From RPQJ01 sp963748985 (GTDB taxonomy: Bacteria > Pseudomonadota > Gammaproteobacteria > Steroidobacterales > Steroidobacteraceae), in NCBI GenBank assembly GCA_963748985.1, contig CAVVKQ010000004.1, positions 1 through 64,000 of the forward strand: a stretch of 64,000 nucleotides of DNA, in the 5' to 3' direction. The notes under the pieces were generated by a model. That model had not been told where the DNA came from, made no database searches, and saw only the letters and a program-made list of their open reading frames with translations. The position numbers and the translations under genes are program-made. The number at the start of each line of letters is the position of its first letter. The first letter of the stretch is position 1. This document shows, one piece after another, positions 8,705 through 17,896 of this stretch.

Positions 8705-9265
8705 TTACTGGCGCACCTCCCAGACCGACTCGATCTCGACCGCAATGTTGAACGGCAGGGTGTTGACGCCGACCGCGAAGCGCGTGTGGAGCCCGGCTGC
8801 GCCGAACACCTCGACGAACAGGTCCGACGCGCCGTTCACGACTTTCGGCTGATCGTGGAAGTCGTCCGCACTGGCCACGAACGCTCCCACCCGCAGGCAC
8901 TGAACCACCGCGTCAAGCGTGCCTCCGCATGCACTGCGCAACAGCGCGAGCACGTTGAGTCCGGCGAGTCGCGCGGCGGCGTAGCCCTCCTCGACCGTGA
9001 GGTCGTGCCCGATGCGTCCACGCGTCTTCGCCGTATCGCTCAGGGCCGGCCCGAGCCCCGCCAGGTACAGCGTCGAGCCGGACCGACGATACGCGACGTA
9101 GGTCGCCACCGGATTGGGCGCCGCCGGCAACTTGAGCCCAAGTTCCTTGAGCCGCAACTCGTGTTGGCCAGTTCCGCTTGTAACGGCCACGGCGGACAGA
9201 GATGCAGCGGTTCCGACGAGCGCGGGCCCCAGCATCCCCGCGGTGAGCAGCGTTCGGCGCTTCAT
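8705..9265 (-). CDS. Exported RidA-family protein
   Basis: 186 residues starting at ATG 9265, overlapping the stop of the upstream dipeptidase gene by 4 bases. The N-terminus KRRTLLTAGMLGPAL is a charged region plus hydrophobic core, giving a Sec or Tat-like export signal. The rest is a Rid domain: TLYLAGLGP, AAARLAGLNVLALL, a conserved Arg in HTRFAVGV, and the closing strand AVEIESVWEV. It resembles the YjgF subfamily that lacks some active-site residues, so deaminase activity is uncertain. It is the second exported RidA-type protein within 4 kb and is the last gene of the minus-strand rhamnoside operon. Confidence 0.87.
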   Translation of the reverse strand: MKRRTLLTAGMLGPALVGTAASLSAVAVTSGTGQHELRLKELGLKLPAAPNPVATYVAYRRSGSTLYLAGLGPALSDTAKTRGRIGHDLTVEEGYAAARLAGLNVLALLRSACGGTLDAVVQCLRVGAFVASADDFHDQPKVVNGASDLFVEVFGAAGLHTRFAVGVNTLPFNIAVEIESVWEVRQ

Positions 9266-10431
9266 GCCGTCACCCGCTCGCGACCGGCGCGCACCGCCGT
9301 GAAGACGCGCATGAAGTTGCCGCTCAGGAGCGCGGTGATCGCGGGCTCGCCCATGCCACGGCGCAGCAGCTCCGACACCAGCAGCGGCAACTGTCGGTAA
9401 TTGTCCATGACGGGCTTGTAGTTGGCGTCCATGTCCGTGCCGAGCGCGACATGGTCGACCCCGAGCGTCTCGACCAGCGCGAAGACCCGGTCGACGAACT
9501 CGGCGAACGTCGTGATGCCGAGGCCCGCGGGCCAGGCGCCGATCACGCCGCCGCGCTCGGCGATCGCGCGCGCGAGTTGCTCCGAGATGAAGCGCGGGTG
9601 CTGTATCGGATCGCCCTGCAGGTGCGTGTGCGAGCACATGACCGGGCGCTCGGCGATTTCCACGGCGCGCAACGCGGTCGCCTCGGACGCGTGCGCGACA
9701 TCGACGATCATGCCCAGGCGTGCCATCTCGCGGACCACGTCCGCGCCAAATGGCGTCAGACCGCCGTGCGGCGCCGAGCCAGTCTGGATGTCGCCGACCT
9801 CGCTGTCGCGGTAGTGCACGATCGTTACTGAACGAATGCCGTCAGCATGCAAGGTCGCCAGCCGCGACAGGTCGCCCTCCAGGAAGTCCGCACCCTCGGT
9901 GGTCCAGATCGCCGCAATATGACCCTCTGCTCTGGCTTTCGCGATGTCGCCGGGCTCGAGCGCTGACCGCAGCGGCAGTCGCTCGGTCAGCGCTTTGAGA
10001 TTGGCGATCTGGCGCTGGTAGCTCGACCAGGCCTCGCCTGCGGCAAACGGCCGTGCAGCGAACAGCCCGGCCGTCTTCGAGAAGCTCAGGACCTGGAAGT
10101 CAGCGACCGCTGCGAAGCTCGCGGCCGCGAGTCTCCCGGCCAGCATGTCGTTGATTGCATCCGCCTCGCGGGTGCCTCTCAAGCTGAAGATCCGCACCGA
10201 AAGGGAGAGGTCCTCGGCATCCCGAAAAAAAGTACGGCCGGGGTGCGCATGAACGTCGACCGCTGGCACTCGATCGAGCAGCGCATTTGCCAGCGCCAGA
10301 TAGTCCGGATCCGGCGTGAAGCCGAGCGGCGCCGGTTCGTCGCGCAGGAAACGTCGCGCGCCACCGGCCGCCAGGGCAACGCCACCGGCCACACCGCCGG
10401 CGAGCAACCAACGTCGTGACCGACTCTTCAT
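9262..10431 (-). CDS. Tat-exported membrane dipeptidase (peptidase family M19)
   Basis: 389 residues beginning with a twin-arginine-like signal (SRSRRWLLAGG) and a hydrophobic run to about residue 24. M19 landmarks follow: VDVHAHPG (His 61 and His 63 as metal ligands), TTEGADFLEG with the bridging Glu, IVDVAHAS, MCSHTHLQ, and GTDMD near the C-terminus. The family cleaves dipeptides, including D-amino-acid-containing ones, and some members act on beta-lactams or acyl-amino acids. The ORF overlaps both neighbours by 4 bases. Its place in a rhamnose operon is unexpected and may mean the natural substrate is an amino-acid-bearing glycoside. Confidence 0.9.
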   Translation of the reverse strand: MKSRSRRWLLAGGVAGGVALAAGGARRFLRDEPAPLGFTPDPDYLALANALLDRVPAVDVHAHPGRTFFRDAEDLSLSVRIFSLRGTREADAINDMLAGRLAAASFAAVADFQVLSFSKTAGLFAARPFAAGEAWSSYQRQIANLKALTERLPLRSALEPGDIAKARAEGHIAAIWTTEGADFLEGDLSRLATLHADGIRSVTIVHYRDSEVGDIQTGSAPHGGLTPFGADVVREMARLGMIVDVAHASEATALRAVEIAERPVMCSHTHLQGDPIQHPRFISEQLARAIAERGGVIGAWPAGLGITTFAEFVDRVFALVETLGVDHVALGTDMDANYKPVMDNYRQLPLLVSELLRRGMGEPAITALLSGNFMRVFTAVRAGRERVTA

Positions 10432-12995
10432 GCTGATGTTTCCTCGCGCCGCTTGAGACGCAGAACGTGATTGCCGGCGCCGAGTGGCGCTGCCGCAGGG
10501 TCAAATCCCTCCGGCGAACAAAACTCCGCCTCGATGCCCACGGGGATGTCGAGCCAGACAGTGACGTCGCCGTGCGCGGACCGCTGCCAGCGCACACCGA
10601 GACCGCCGTGCACCGTCGGGTAAACGCCGTGGGCCGAGTCGAGATCGCCCAGTTGGGGCGCGATTCCAGTTCGCCGGAAGCCTGGTTCCGTGGGTGTCAC
10701 GCCGAGCACATGAGCCGGTAGCTGATACACGGGCGTCGCCGAAAACGCATGACACAAGCTGGCGACGGGCTCGGTCGACTCCCAGAGCGTCTCCGTACCG
10801 GTCGCGAGCATGGCGCCGTAGAGTTTGCGCATGTGTTGCAGGGCGAGGTCGAAGCGTCGCGCCTTGCCGAGCGCCGAGTACAGGAAGTGGCAGAAATACG
10901 TGTTGGCGCGCACCACGTCGGTGGCCGCGTCGAACGGATCGGCCGCGAAAGTCACGGGCGGGGTGGCCGTACGCCGCAGTCGCCGCTCGTCGGTCATGTA
11001 CTCGATGATTGCCGGGTACTCCTCGGGCCCGGCGATGTCGAACAGAATGGCCAGCGAGTTCGCCTGTTGCGATACAGGCGGGTCCTGCTGCCCGGACACC
11101 GGATCCACGCTGTCGACGAACACGCGGCGACTTTGGTCGTAGTGGCGGGTGCGCAGCGCGCCCCGGATCCGCCCGGCCCAGTCGAGATAGCGCTGGCTCA
11201 GTCGCGTGTAGCCAAGCGTCTGTGCCATGCCCGCCGCCGCCTGTAGCGCTCCAGCCAGCATGGCGTTGATGATGAAGGACTCACCGGTGCGCCCGACGCG
11301 CGCCCACTCGATGAAGTGCCAGTGCGGCACGTTCACCAGCAGATCGTGCGGGCCGGTCTGCCGCTCGAACCAGCCTAGCGAGCGCTGCACCGCCGGCAGG
11401 ATCTGCTCGATGGTGGCCTCGTCGCCGGTGTGCATCAGGTAGTGGTGCGCAGCGCAGATCCAGTGCAGATTGAAGTCCGGGATGATGATGCCGCCGCGGT
11501 GATGATCGCCAGGCGCGAACATCTGCAGCAGTCCGTCGGCACGCTGGCTTTCGGTGGCCTGCAGCAGGAACTGGCGATCGATCGGTTGGGTACTGGTGCC
11601 GAATGCAGCCGCATCGATGAGATAGTGGACGATGCCGTCGCCGAGCCATTGACGCTTCTCGCGACCGGGACAGTCTTCCCACGCGTCGTGTGTGCATTGC
11701 AACGTCGTGTACCTTCCGACGTCCCACAGCCGGCTCAACAACTCATCGGAGCAGCGGAACGCGCCCTGGTATTCGACCGGATAGTGTGTCGCGGTCGAGC
11801 CGACACGCACGATTCGCACCCCATGCGGCGCATCGCGCACGACCAGTTGCAGGTACTTGACGCCGGTCCAGTCGAATTTCTCGAAGCGCTGACGGCCCGG
11901 CCCCGCCGTGTAGCGAATCACCTGTGCACAGTCGAGATACGATTCGCGCGCAATGCGGGGCAGACCGACACTCGCTGTTGCGTACTGGCCGGGGATCGTC
12001 TCCGCCACCGCGATTTCGATTACCTCACCGCCGCGCGCGTCGATCTCCACGAAGGGGTAACCTGCGTGCCGCCGGTCGAATTCCACCAGCACGCTGGTGT
12101 CGCGTTCGGCGCTGGTGCGAATCACCGACGCCGACTCGTCGTCGCGCAGCATGGCCTCCACGTCGTCCACGCAATGCGGCTGTGCCGGTTCCAGTAGTTC
12201 GTCATAGATCCGCCGGTCCAGCGCGAGGTCCGGGCGCCGGACGACGGCGGTCACGGCGACGATGCGCGACGGCAGGCAAACGCCCTCGACCAGCGACGGA
12301 ATCTGTCGCGGCAGCAGCGTGGTGAATGGCTCGATGTCGCCCCAACCCTTCGCCACGTCCTCATCGTTCGCCGGCCTGAGCATTGGCTGCGCGCGATCCC
12401 AATCGGAATCGTCGAAGTCGACTTGCAGCCATCCTGCGGGCATCTGCCGCGCGTCGAAGTCCTCGATGAAACCCTGGCCCCAGCCGCTGCGCGGTGTGTC
12501 GCGCCGCCATGCGCGCGCCTCGGTGACCCGCCACTGGTCGTCCGACACCAGGTCGACGGCCCGGTTGCCGACGTGGACGGTCGCATCCACGTACAATCCG
12601 CCATCGCCGAATATCGATTGCGTGTAGTCGCGGACGGTCTCATACCAGGCGGTGTCGACCCCGTAAACGTGCACCAGCACGCCGATGACGTTGTCGCCGG
12701 GCCGCAGGTGTTCCTGCAGTTCGTAACGGTCGACCCGCGCGAACGCGGGTGTCGCGCGCCCTGGCCCGCGTCCCGCCCGGATGCCATTCACGTACAGGAT
12801 ATAGCGGCTGTCGGCGGTGATACCGAGTCTCGCGGCGCTGACCTGCCCGCGCAGGTTGAATCGGCGGCGAAACAGGTACCACCGGTTGGTGCCGTCTTCG
12901 CGCCGTATGGGTCCGCTGACCAGCAGCGAGCGGAATGTCACACCGCTGTCCACGGGCTGTCGCGGGGTCCAGATGAAATGCCCGCGCCGATACAT
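10428..12995 (-). CDS. Alpha-L-rhamnosidase, glycoside hydrolase family 78
   Basis: 855 residues. I start at ATG 12995, 4 bases after the transporter stop and next to GAGAGAG. N-terminal beta-sandwich domains come first (YILYVNGIRAGRGPG, TAWYETVRDY). The (alpha/alpha)6 barrel begins with the GH78 hallmark DCPGREKRQWLGDG (441-454). Later there is ETLWESTEP and SLCHAFSATPVYQLPAHVLGV, then the C-terminal beta domain. The enzyme releases terminal L-rhamnose from flavonoid glycosides, saponins or pectic oligomers. No signal peptide is present, so hydrolysis is probably cytoplasmic, after import by the adjacent transporter. Confidence 0.92.
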   Translation of the reverse strand: MYRRGHFIWTPRQPVDSGVTFRSLLVSGPIRREDGTNRWYLFRRRFNLRGQVSAARLGITADSRYILYVNGIRAGRGPGRATPAFARVDRYELQEHLRPGDNVIGVLVHVYGVDTAWYETVRDYTQSIFGDGGLYVDATVHVGNRAVDLVSDDQWRVTEARAWRRDTPRSGWGQGFIEDFDARQMPAGWLQVDFDDSDWDRAQPMLRPANDEDVAKGWGDIEPFTTLLPRQIPSLVEGVCLPSRIVAVTAVVRRPDLALDRRIYDELLEPAQPHCVDDVEAMLRDDESASVIRTSAERDTSVLVEFDRRHAGYPFVEIDARGGEVIEIAVAETIPGQYATASVGLPRIARESYLDCAQVIRYTAGPGRQRFEKFDWTGVKYLQLVVRDAPHGVRIVRVGSTATHYPVEYQGAFRCSDELLSRLWDVGRYTTLQCTHDAWEDCPGREKRQWLGDGIVHYLIDAAAFGTSTQPIDRQFLLQATESQRADGLLQMFAPGDHHRGGIIIPDFNLHWICAAHHYLMHTGDEATIEQILPAVQRSLGWFERQTGPHDLLVNVPHWHFIEWARVGRTGESFIINAMLAGALQAAAGMAQTLGYTRLSQRYLDWAGRIRGALRTRHYDQSRRVFVDSVDPVSGQQDPPVSQQANSLAILFDIAGPEEYPAIIEYMTDERRLRRTATPPVTFAADPFDAATDVVRANTYFCHFLYSALGKARRFDLALQHMRKLYGAMLATGTETLWESTEPVASLCHAFSATPVYQLPAHVLGVTPTEPGFRRTGIAPQLGDLDSAHGVYPTVHGGLGVRWQRSAHGDVTVWLDIPVGIEAEFCSPEGFDPAAAPLGAGNHVLRLKRREETSA

Positions 12996-12999
12996 GCAA

Positions 13000-14370
13000 T
13001 TACTCTCTCGCGCCGGCCAGCTGGACCCGGATCCGGTCGTGGTGCGCCTCATCGAGGTCGTAGTGCCGCAGAAGCCAGAGCGCGATCAGCCAGAGGACGA
13101 CCGGCATCAGGCTGTACGCGACACGCACGCCGAGGATGGCGGAGTCGGTCTGCGTCGCCACGCCTTCGCCGGGCGTGAACCCCGCGAGGCTGAACGTGGT
13201 GCTGGCCAGGAAGGCACCGAACGCCATGCCGAGCTTCATGCAGCCACTGATCGCACCGAAAATCATGCCATCGCGGCGCACGCCGGTTTCGAGCTGGCCC
13301 GCTTCCACGGTGTCCGGAACCATCGAGTGCGGAGCCAGCTGGCAAGCGGCGTCACCGACGCCAAGCAGCAGGAGCAGGCCGATGAAGATGCCGACGGAGC
13401 CATGACCAACCAGCAGAAAGATGCCAGCGTATGCTGCAATTTCAAGCACTATCGCAATCGTGTATACACGCTTCTTGCTGACGCCCCAGACTTTACCGGC
13501 GCGCATCCACAATGGGGTCACTAGCATCGCGACCGCAGCCGCCCCGGCCGCGAACCAACCGACGTGACGAACGTCGACCTGCATCACAATGGTCGCGAAG
13601 TACACGAGCGAGGTCGCGGACATGCCGATCGCGATGTTCTGCAGCAGGAATACCAGGACCAGCGCACGAAACGGACGGTTGCGTCGCAGCGCACGGAACT
13701 CGGCAGCCAGGTCGAAAGCCGCCACCGGACCCTCGTAACGCGGCGCACGTCGGGTGGCCCAGAAGGACACCAGGCCGCCGATCAGGATGATCACGGCGAA
13801 AACGGCGGCGAATACACCAAAGCCCGCCTTGAGTGTCGCTTGGGAGGAGAACAGGTAGGGCCCCGAGAGCCCTACGACCAGGATACCGATGCGCGAACCC
13901 AGCATCCGGTAGCCGACGATGCTTGTGCGCTCACGGTAGCTGGACGACATGTCTGCGGCCATGGCCGAATGTGGAATGCTGTAGACCGTGTAGGCCGCGC
14001 TCGCCAGCAGGTACATCACACCCGCATACAGCACCGTGTGAAGTGGCGACGCGAAATCCGGCAGGTTGAAAGTCAGGTAGAAAGTCAGCGCGAACGCCAT
14101 CGAACCGAACAACAGGTACGGACGGCGCCGGCCCATCCGCGTGACCGTGCGATCGGAGATGACCCCCATCAGCGGATCCAGCGCCACATCGATGAGCCTC
14201 GGCAGCAGCAATGCCAGACCGGCCCAGGCGGGCGACAGGCCATGGGCTTGCGTCAGGAAGAAAAGCAGGTAGGCCATCGTGCCGCCCACATAGCAGGCGA
14301 TACCGAGGTCGCCCGCTGCCCAGCCCGCTTTCATCCAGGCCGGCAGCGACCCGACGTCATTGGTGCTCAC
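13000..14370 (-). CDS. MFS sugar/glycoside symporter of the GPH family
   Basis: 456 residues with about 12 hydrophobic segments. The GPH signature after TM2 is clear: LIDVALDPLMGVISDRT, then the basic loop MGRRRPYLLFG; SIPHSAMAADMSSSYRERT matches the loop between TM4 and TM5. It starts at GTG 14370, overlapping the esterase stop by 4 bases. GPH transporters move glycosides, pentosides or hexuronides with a cation. Sandwiched between esterase and GH78 genes, it most likely imports a rhamnoside or free rhamnose across the inner membrane. Confidence 0.9.
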   Translation of the reverse strand: MSTNDVGSLPAWMKAGWAAGDLGIACYVGGTMAYLLFFLTQAHGLSPAWAGLALLLPRLIDVALDPLMGVISDRTVTRMGRRRPYLLFGSMAFALTFYLTFNLPDFASPLHTVLYAGVMYLLASAAYTVYSIPHSAMAADMSSSYRERTSIVGYRMLGSRIGILVVGLSGPYLFSSQATLKAGFGVFAAVFAVIILIGGLVSFWATRRAPRYEGPVAAFDLAAEFRALRRNRPFRALVLVFLLQNIAIGMSATSLVYFATIVMQVDVRHVGWFAAGAAAVAMLVTPLWMRAGKVWGVSKKRVYTIAIVLEIAAYAGIFLLVGHGSVGIFIGLLLLLGVGDAACQLAPHSMVPDTVEAGQLETGVRRDGMIFGAISGCMKLGMAFGAFLASTTFSLAGFTPGEGVATQTDSAILGVRVAYSLMPVVLWLIALWLLRHYDLDEAHHDRIRVQLAGARE

Positions 14371-15380
14371 GGGCTTTGAGCCAAAGGCGCGCGCGGTGCC
14401 AGGCCACGTCGAAGCGAGTCAGCTGCACTGGCCGTGGCGCGCCGGGCGACCGCGAGATCGCGCGTCATCGACATGAAGCCGTGGATCACGCCGGGGTACT
14501 CCAGGTACTCGACGCTGCCGCCCCCCTCGATCAGGCGCGCTCCAAGACGACGGCTGTCGTCCCTGAGCGGATCGAGTTGACCGGCGATGATGCAGGCTGG
14601 CGGCAGGCTGTCGAGGCGAGCTCGCAAGGGGGCTGCACGCGGATCGTCGGCACTGCCTGCGCGACCCAGGTACATGGACCACAGCGCGTCCATGGCTTCC
14701 GTGCCCAAGCCGAATTGGCCGTCGCCGAAGTGCCGGTGCGAGGCAGTGTCGTGTTCACGCTCGTAGACACCGTAGACGAGCAGCATGTAGCGCAGCCATC
14801 GCTCGCCGGCATCCCGCAGATCGAGGGCAGTCGCCAAGGCAAGATTAGCGCCGGCTGAGTCGCCGCCGATCGCCAGCCGCTCGACATCGATTCCATGGTT
14901 GGCACCATGGCGGCGAACCCATCGCGCAACCTCGAGACATTCATTCAACGGCGCCGGGAACGGGTGCTCTGGCGCCAGGCAATAGTCCACCGAGAGGATG
15001 GCTACGCCGCTTTCCAGCGCCAGCAAGCGCAGTGCACGGTCGTTGCTGTCGAGGTCGCCGACCACCCAGCCGCCGCCATGAAAGCAGATCAGGGTCGGCA
15101 GCGGAGTGCCGTCACCGCCCGGAACGTAGAGCCGCACTGGCACCTGGCGCGACGACGTGGGAACGACGCTGTCCGCGATCAGCGGAACATCTGGCGGATC
15201 CGAGTTCCACGCGACGATGTCGTCGGCAAAACGGGCGCGCATCTCGGCCGGCGTGGATGTACCCATGGGTGGTCGCGTGGCCATGCGCTCGAGCATGCGC
15301 GCCAGCACGATCTTCATGTCGGGGTCGAGTTCGTAGGTCTCGGCCGGGCGTTCCTCACGCTGCATGTGCTCAGGCGTCAT
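14367..15380 (-). CDS. HSL-type alpha/beta hydrolase (acyl esterase)
   Basis: 337 residues. Hormone-sensitive-lipase family features: oxyanion motif HGGGW (101-105), nucleophile GDSAG with Ser 175, acidic residue in AGQLDPLRDD, and catalytic His in VIHGF. No signal peptide. The SD AGGGGG precedes ATG 15380. It is translationally coupled to the transporter gene downstream (ATGA-type overlap) and starts 51 bases after the kinase stop. In an operon with a rhamnosidase it plausibly removes acyl groups, for example acetyl or coumaroyl, that decorate rhamnosides, but it could act on another ester. Confidence 0.88.
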   Translation of the reverse strand: MTPEHMQREERPAETYELDPDMKIVLARMLERMATRPPMGTSTPAEMRARFADDIVAWNSDPPDVPLIADSVVPTSSRQVPVRLYVPGGDGTPLPTLICFHGGGWVVGDLDSNDRALRLLALESGVAILSVDYCLAPEHPFPAPLNECLEVARWVRRHGANHGIDVERLAIGGDSAGANLALATALDLRDAGERWLRYMLLVYGVYEREHDTASHRHFGDGQFGLGTEAMDALWSMYLGRAGSADDPRAAPLRARLDSLPPACIIAGQLDPLRDDSRRLGARLIEGGGSVEYLEYPGVIHGFMSMTRDLAVARRATASAADSLRRGLAPRAPLAQSP

Positions 15381-15431
15381 GTTCCCCCTGCGATCTACGA
15401 ACCCGGCTGTACCTGGCCCGTCCAGCGCATC

Positions 15432-16829
15432 CTAGCGAGATTGGTCGATATTGCAAGAATGTAATCGATTATGAACGAGTTCGTGCCAACGCGCGCGATG
15501 AGCCCTCGCCTCTTCGGGTAGCAGCGTCGCCGCCAGTGACGGCCGCGCAGTCCCTTGCCACGCCGCGCCATGGGCAAGCGCCGCGGCACCCAAAGTCGGC
15601 CCGTCGGGGCAATCGCTGGCGAACACCTGATCGTCCTGCCGCAGCGCTGCGAGAACACCGAGATAGACCAGATTGGCCGCAAACGGACCATCGACCACGA
15701 TGTCGCCATGAGCACCGACAAGTCCGAGACACACGTCCGTGACCAATGCGCAATAGAGTGCCGCGAGCGCCGCTCGGCCGACCGCCGACTCAGGCATCGG
15801 CCCGAGCAGACTGCCCTGCCCGCTCGCCTGCTGGAATGGCCCGCTGGTGGCAAACGCGGGCAATGCGATCGCTCCAGATTCCAGTACCTTCGCCAGGTCC
15901 TTCGCATCGGCCCTGGCGGCAAGGCCCGCCTCACCCGCGATGGCCGCGAACTCGCGCCCGCCCATGAAACGACTGCAGCCGAGCGGAGCGTCGAAGACGC
16001 TGACCGTGCCAGACGTATCGCGCCGGGGATCGAGCATTGCAGCGTCCGCGAGACTGCTCATGCACACGACCCAGGTGCCGGTGGACACCACGGTCCCGCT
16101 GCGGGCGGGATCCGGGAACTGCGCAACATAGGCCGCACTGCTGTCGTGCACTCCGCAGTGCACGGCGATCGGCGCTCCGCCGGCCAGTCCGAGTCGGCGC
16201 GGATCGATCTCGCCGAGCACTGTCGACGCGGCACGCAGCGGCGGTAATCGTCGATCCACTCCCAGGTGGACCGCCAATGCCGACGGTTCGCCCGCAAGTG
16301 GACACCACAAGTCGGTGTGCGAGCCGAGCGAGGACACCTCCGACGCAAACTCGCCGCACAAGCGCCATGCCCAGTACTGCGGATAGAGCAGGATGCGATC
16401 CACCTGCGCGTAGCGGTCCGCCCAGCGCTGCGATTGCCAGAGGATCTGCCGTGCGAGGTTCAGCCCGACTGGCAGGCTGGGCGACAGCGTCGCCTGGAAC
16501 GAGTCGCGCAAGCGCTCGTACTCCGTGTCGAGTTCGGGGAAACCGGGCCATTCGTAGTCCATGACCGGCAACGCGAGCGTGTCGCCCGTCAGGAGCGCAG
16601 CCGTTGCGCCGTGCGTCGTGCAGATGACGCGGTGCACCGGGTGCGATGCGCACGCGTCCCGTAACGCAGTGCACATCCAGTCGAACAATCGATCCACATC
16701 GGCGTGTGGGTACGGCGCTTGCTGTCGAACCGTGTTGGAGATCCTGCGCCGCGCGACGACCGTCCCGTCCGCCTGGATCAGACTCAGCTTCGCGTGGGTC
16801 TTGCCCACATCGATCACTGCGCATCCCAC
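15432..16829 (-). CDS. FGGY-family sugar kinase, probable L-rhamnulokinase
   Basis: 465 residues. The frame is open far upstream through the regulator, so I choose GTG 16829 with GGAG about 8 bases before it, giving the N-terminus GCAVIDVGKTHAK (phosphate-1 motif). Other FGGY features are VMDYEWPGFPEL, the substrate/metal region GVHDSSAAY, VVSTGTWV and the C-terminal GPTLGAAALA. Its length is near the 480-500 residues of rhamnulokinases. With isomerase and rhamnulose-1-phosphate aldolase encoded across the divergent promoter, L-rhamnulose is the likely substrate. L-fuculose or xylulose specificity cannot be excluded from sequence alone. Confidence 0.85.
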   Translation of the reverse strand: MGCAVIDVGKTHAKLSLIQADGTVVARRRISNTVRQQAPYPHADVDRLFDWMCTALRDACASHPVHRVICTTHGATAALLTGDTLALPVMDYEWPGFPELDTEYERLRDSFQATLSPSLPVGLNLARQILWQSQRWADRYAQVDRILLYPQYWAWRLCGEFASEVSSLGSHTDLWCPLAGEPSALAVHLGVDRRLPPLRAASTVLGEIDPRRLGLAGGAPIAVHCGVHDSSAAYVAQFPDPARSGTVVSTGTWVVCMSSLADAAMLDPRRDTSGTVSVFDAPLGCSRFMGGREFAAIAGEAGLAARADAKDLAKVLESGAIALPAFATSGPFQQASGQGSLLGPMPESAVGRAALAALYCALVTDVCLGLVGAHGDIVVDGPFAANLVYLGVLAALRQDDQVFASDCPDGPTLGAAALAHGAAWQGTARPSLAATLLPEEARAHRARWHELVHNRLHSCNIDQSR

Positions 16830-16855
16830 CTGGTTCTCCGTGTGGCTTGCCTCGC

Positions 16856-17647
16856 TCAGGCATCGGCCTCGTCGGGTTCGACGAGCACGACCTTCACGCC
16901 CGCAGCCTGCAGCATGTCCCGGGCTTCGCGCGGGGCGCCGGTGTCGGTGACGAGCACGTCTATCCGCTTCAAGGGGCAGAGGATCAGGCTGGCGAACTGG
17001 CGGAACTTCGAGCTGTCGACCAGCACCACGAGTTGCTCGGCCTGCTCCATGAGCTTCTGCTCCGCCTGCACCAGCAGCGGATCGGACTGCATCAGGCCCT
17101 GCGACCGGATCGCCTGTGCCCCGATGAAAATCCTCGCGGCCCGGAAATTCTGCAGCACGCCATCGTCGAATGGACTCAGGATGACGTTCTGCTCGCGATA
17201 GATTTCTCCGCCGGGCACCAGCACCCGGGTGCGCCCCGAGCGGAAGAGCGCTTCCGCGATCGGGAACGAATTCGTCAGGACCTGCAGTGATCGCTCGCGG
17301 ATGAAGTCGATCATCATGAAGGTGGTGGATCCGCCGTCGATTATGATTGGCTCGCCGTCGACACACATCTCTGCCGCACGCCGTGCGATCGCTTGTTTCT
17401 GACGCACCTGCACGGACCGGCTCTGCTCGAACCCCTGCTGTCCGACAAGCTGCTGTGGGCCGCCCTGATCGAGGTTCTCGGCACCGCCATGTACCCGGCG
17501 CAGCTTGCCGAGGGCCTCGAGCTGCGAAAGATCGCGCCGGATGGTGGCAGAGCTCGATTGCAGCTGCTCCTCCAGTCCGCGAACGGTGACGATCTGGTTG
17601 CGTTGCAGCGCCGCAAGGATGGCCCGCCATCGTTCTCGTTCATGCAT
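16856..17647 (-). CDS. DeoR-family transcriptional regulator of the rhamnose locus
   Basis: 263 residues from ATG 17647, preceded by GGGA 9 bases upstream; an open frame to 17716 is ignored. The N-terminal winged HTH reads VTVRGLEEQLQSSSATIRRDL then LRRVHGGA, the DeoR signature. The C-terminal sugar-phosphate sensing domain shows IIIDGGSTT, LTNSFPIAEAL and FIGAQAI. DeoR regulators usually repress sugar operons until a phosphorylated intermediate such as rhamnulose-1-phosphate binds. The gene is divergent from the aldolase and leads its own operon, so autoregulation and control of both arms from the shared spacer is expected. Confidence 0.93.
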   Translation of the reverse strand: MHERERWRAILAALQRNQIVTVRGLEEQLQSSSATIRRDLSQLEALGKLRRVHGGAENLDQGGPQQLVGQQGFEQSRSVQVRQKQAIARRAAEMCVDGEPIIIDGGSTTFMMIDFIRERSLQVLTNSFPIAEALFRSGRTRVLVPGGEIYREQNVILSPFDDGVLQNFRAARIFIGAQAIRSQGLMQSDPLLVQAEQKLMEQAEQLVVLVDSSKFRQFASLILCPLKRIDVLVTDTGAPREARDMLQAAGVKVVLVEPDEADA

Positions 17648-17896
17648 GAGCGATTGTCCCTTGGCAGCCTGCGTGAAATGCTCAGTACGAAACCTTAACC
17701 TCGCACCGCAGGCCACACCAGCGGCGGGACGTCAGACATGTGCGCCCATTTTGCGCGTCACAACCCACGGACCGATTGTATATCTGACTGCATTTGCTTG
17801 TTTATGATTGTTTTTGACAAATCCCGCTGCTACTGTATTGAAACGCCTTCCCGTTCGTAGCCGATCGTTGGCCCGCTTGCAGGAGACGGGTTGCAA
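17648..17896. promoter_or_regulatory. Divergent control region of the rhamnose locus with candidate operator
   Basis: A 249-base intergenic spacer between the DeoR gene (minus) and the aldolase gene (plus). It holds an AT-rich island in which TTGTTTATGA and TTGTTTTTGA stand head-to-tail at 17798-17807 and 17808-17817, differing at one position. The second copy overlaps a consensus -35, TTGACA (17814-17819). A weak -10, TATTGA, follows 16 bases later at 17836-17841. Ten-base direct repeats overlapping the -35 are a plausible DeoR-type repressor site. The promoter would serve the plus-strand genes; no clear minus-strand promoter was recognised. Confidence 0.55.
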
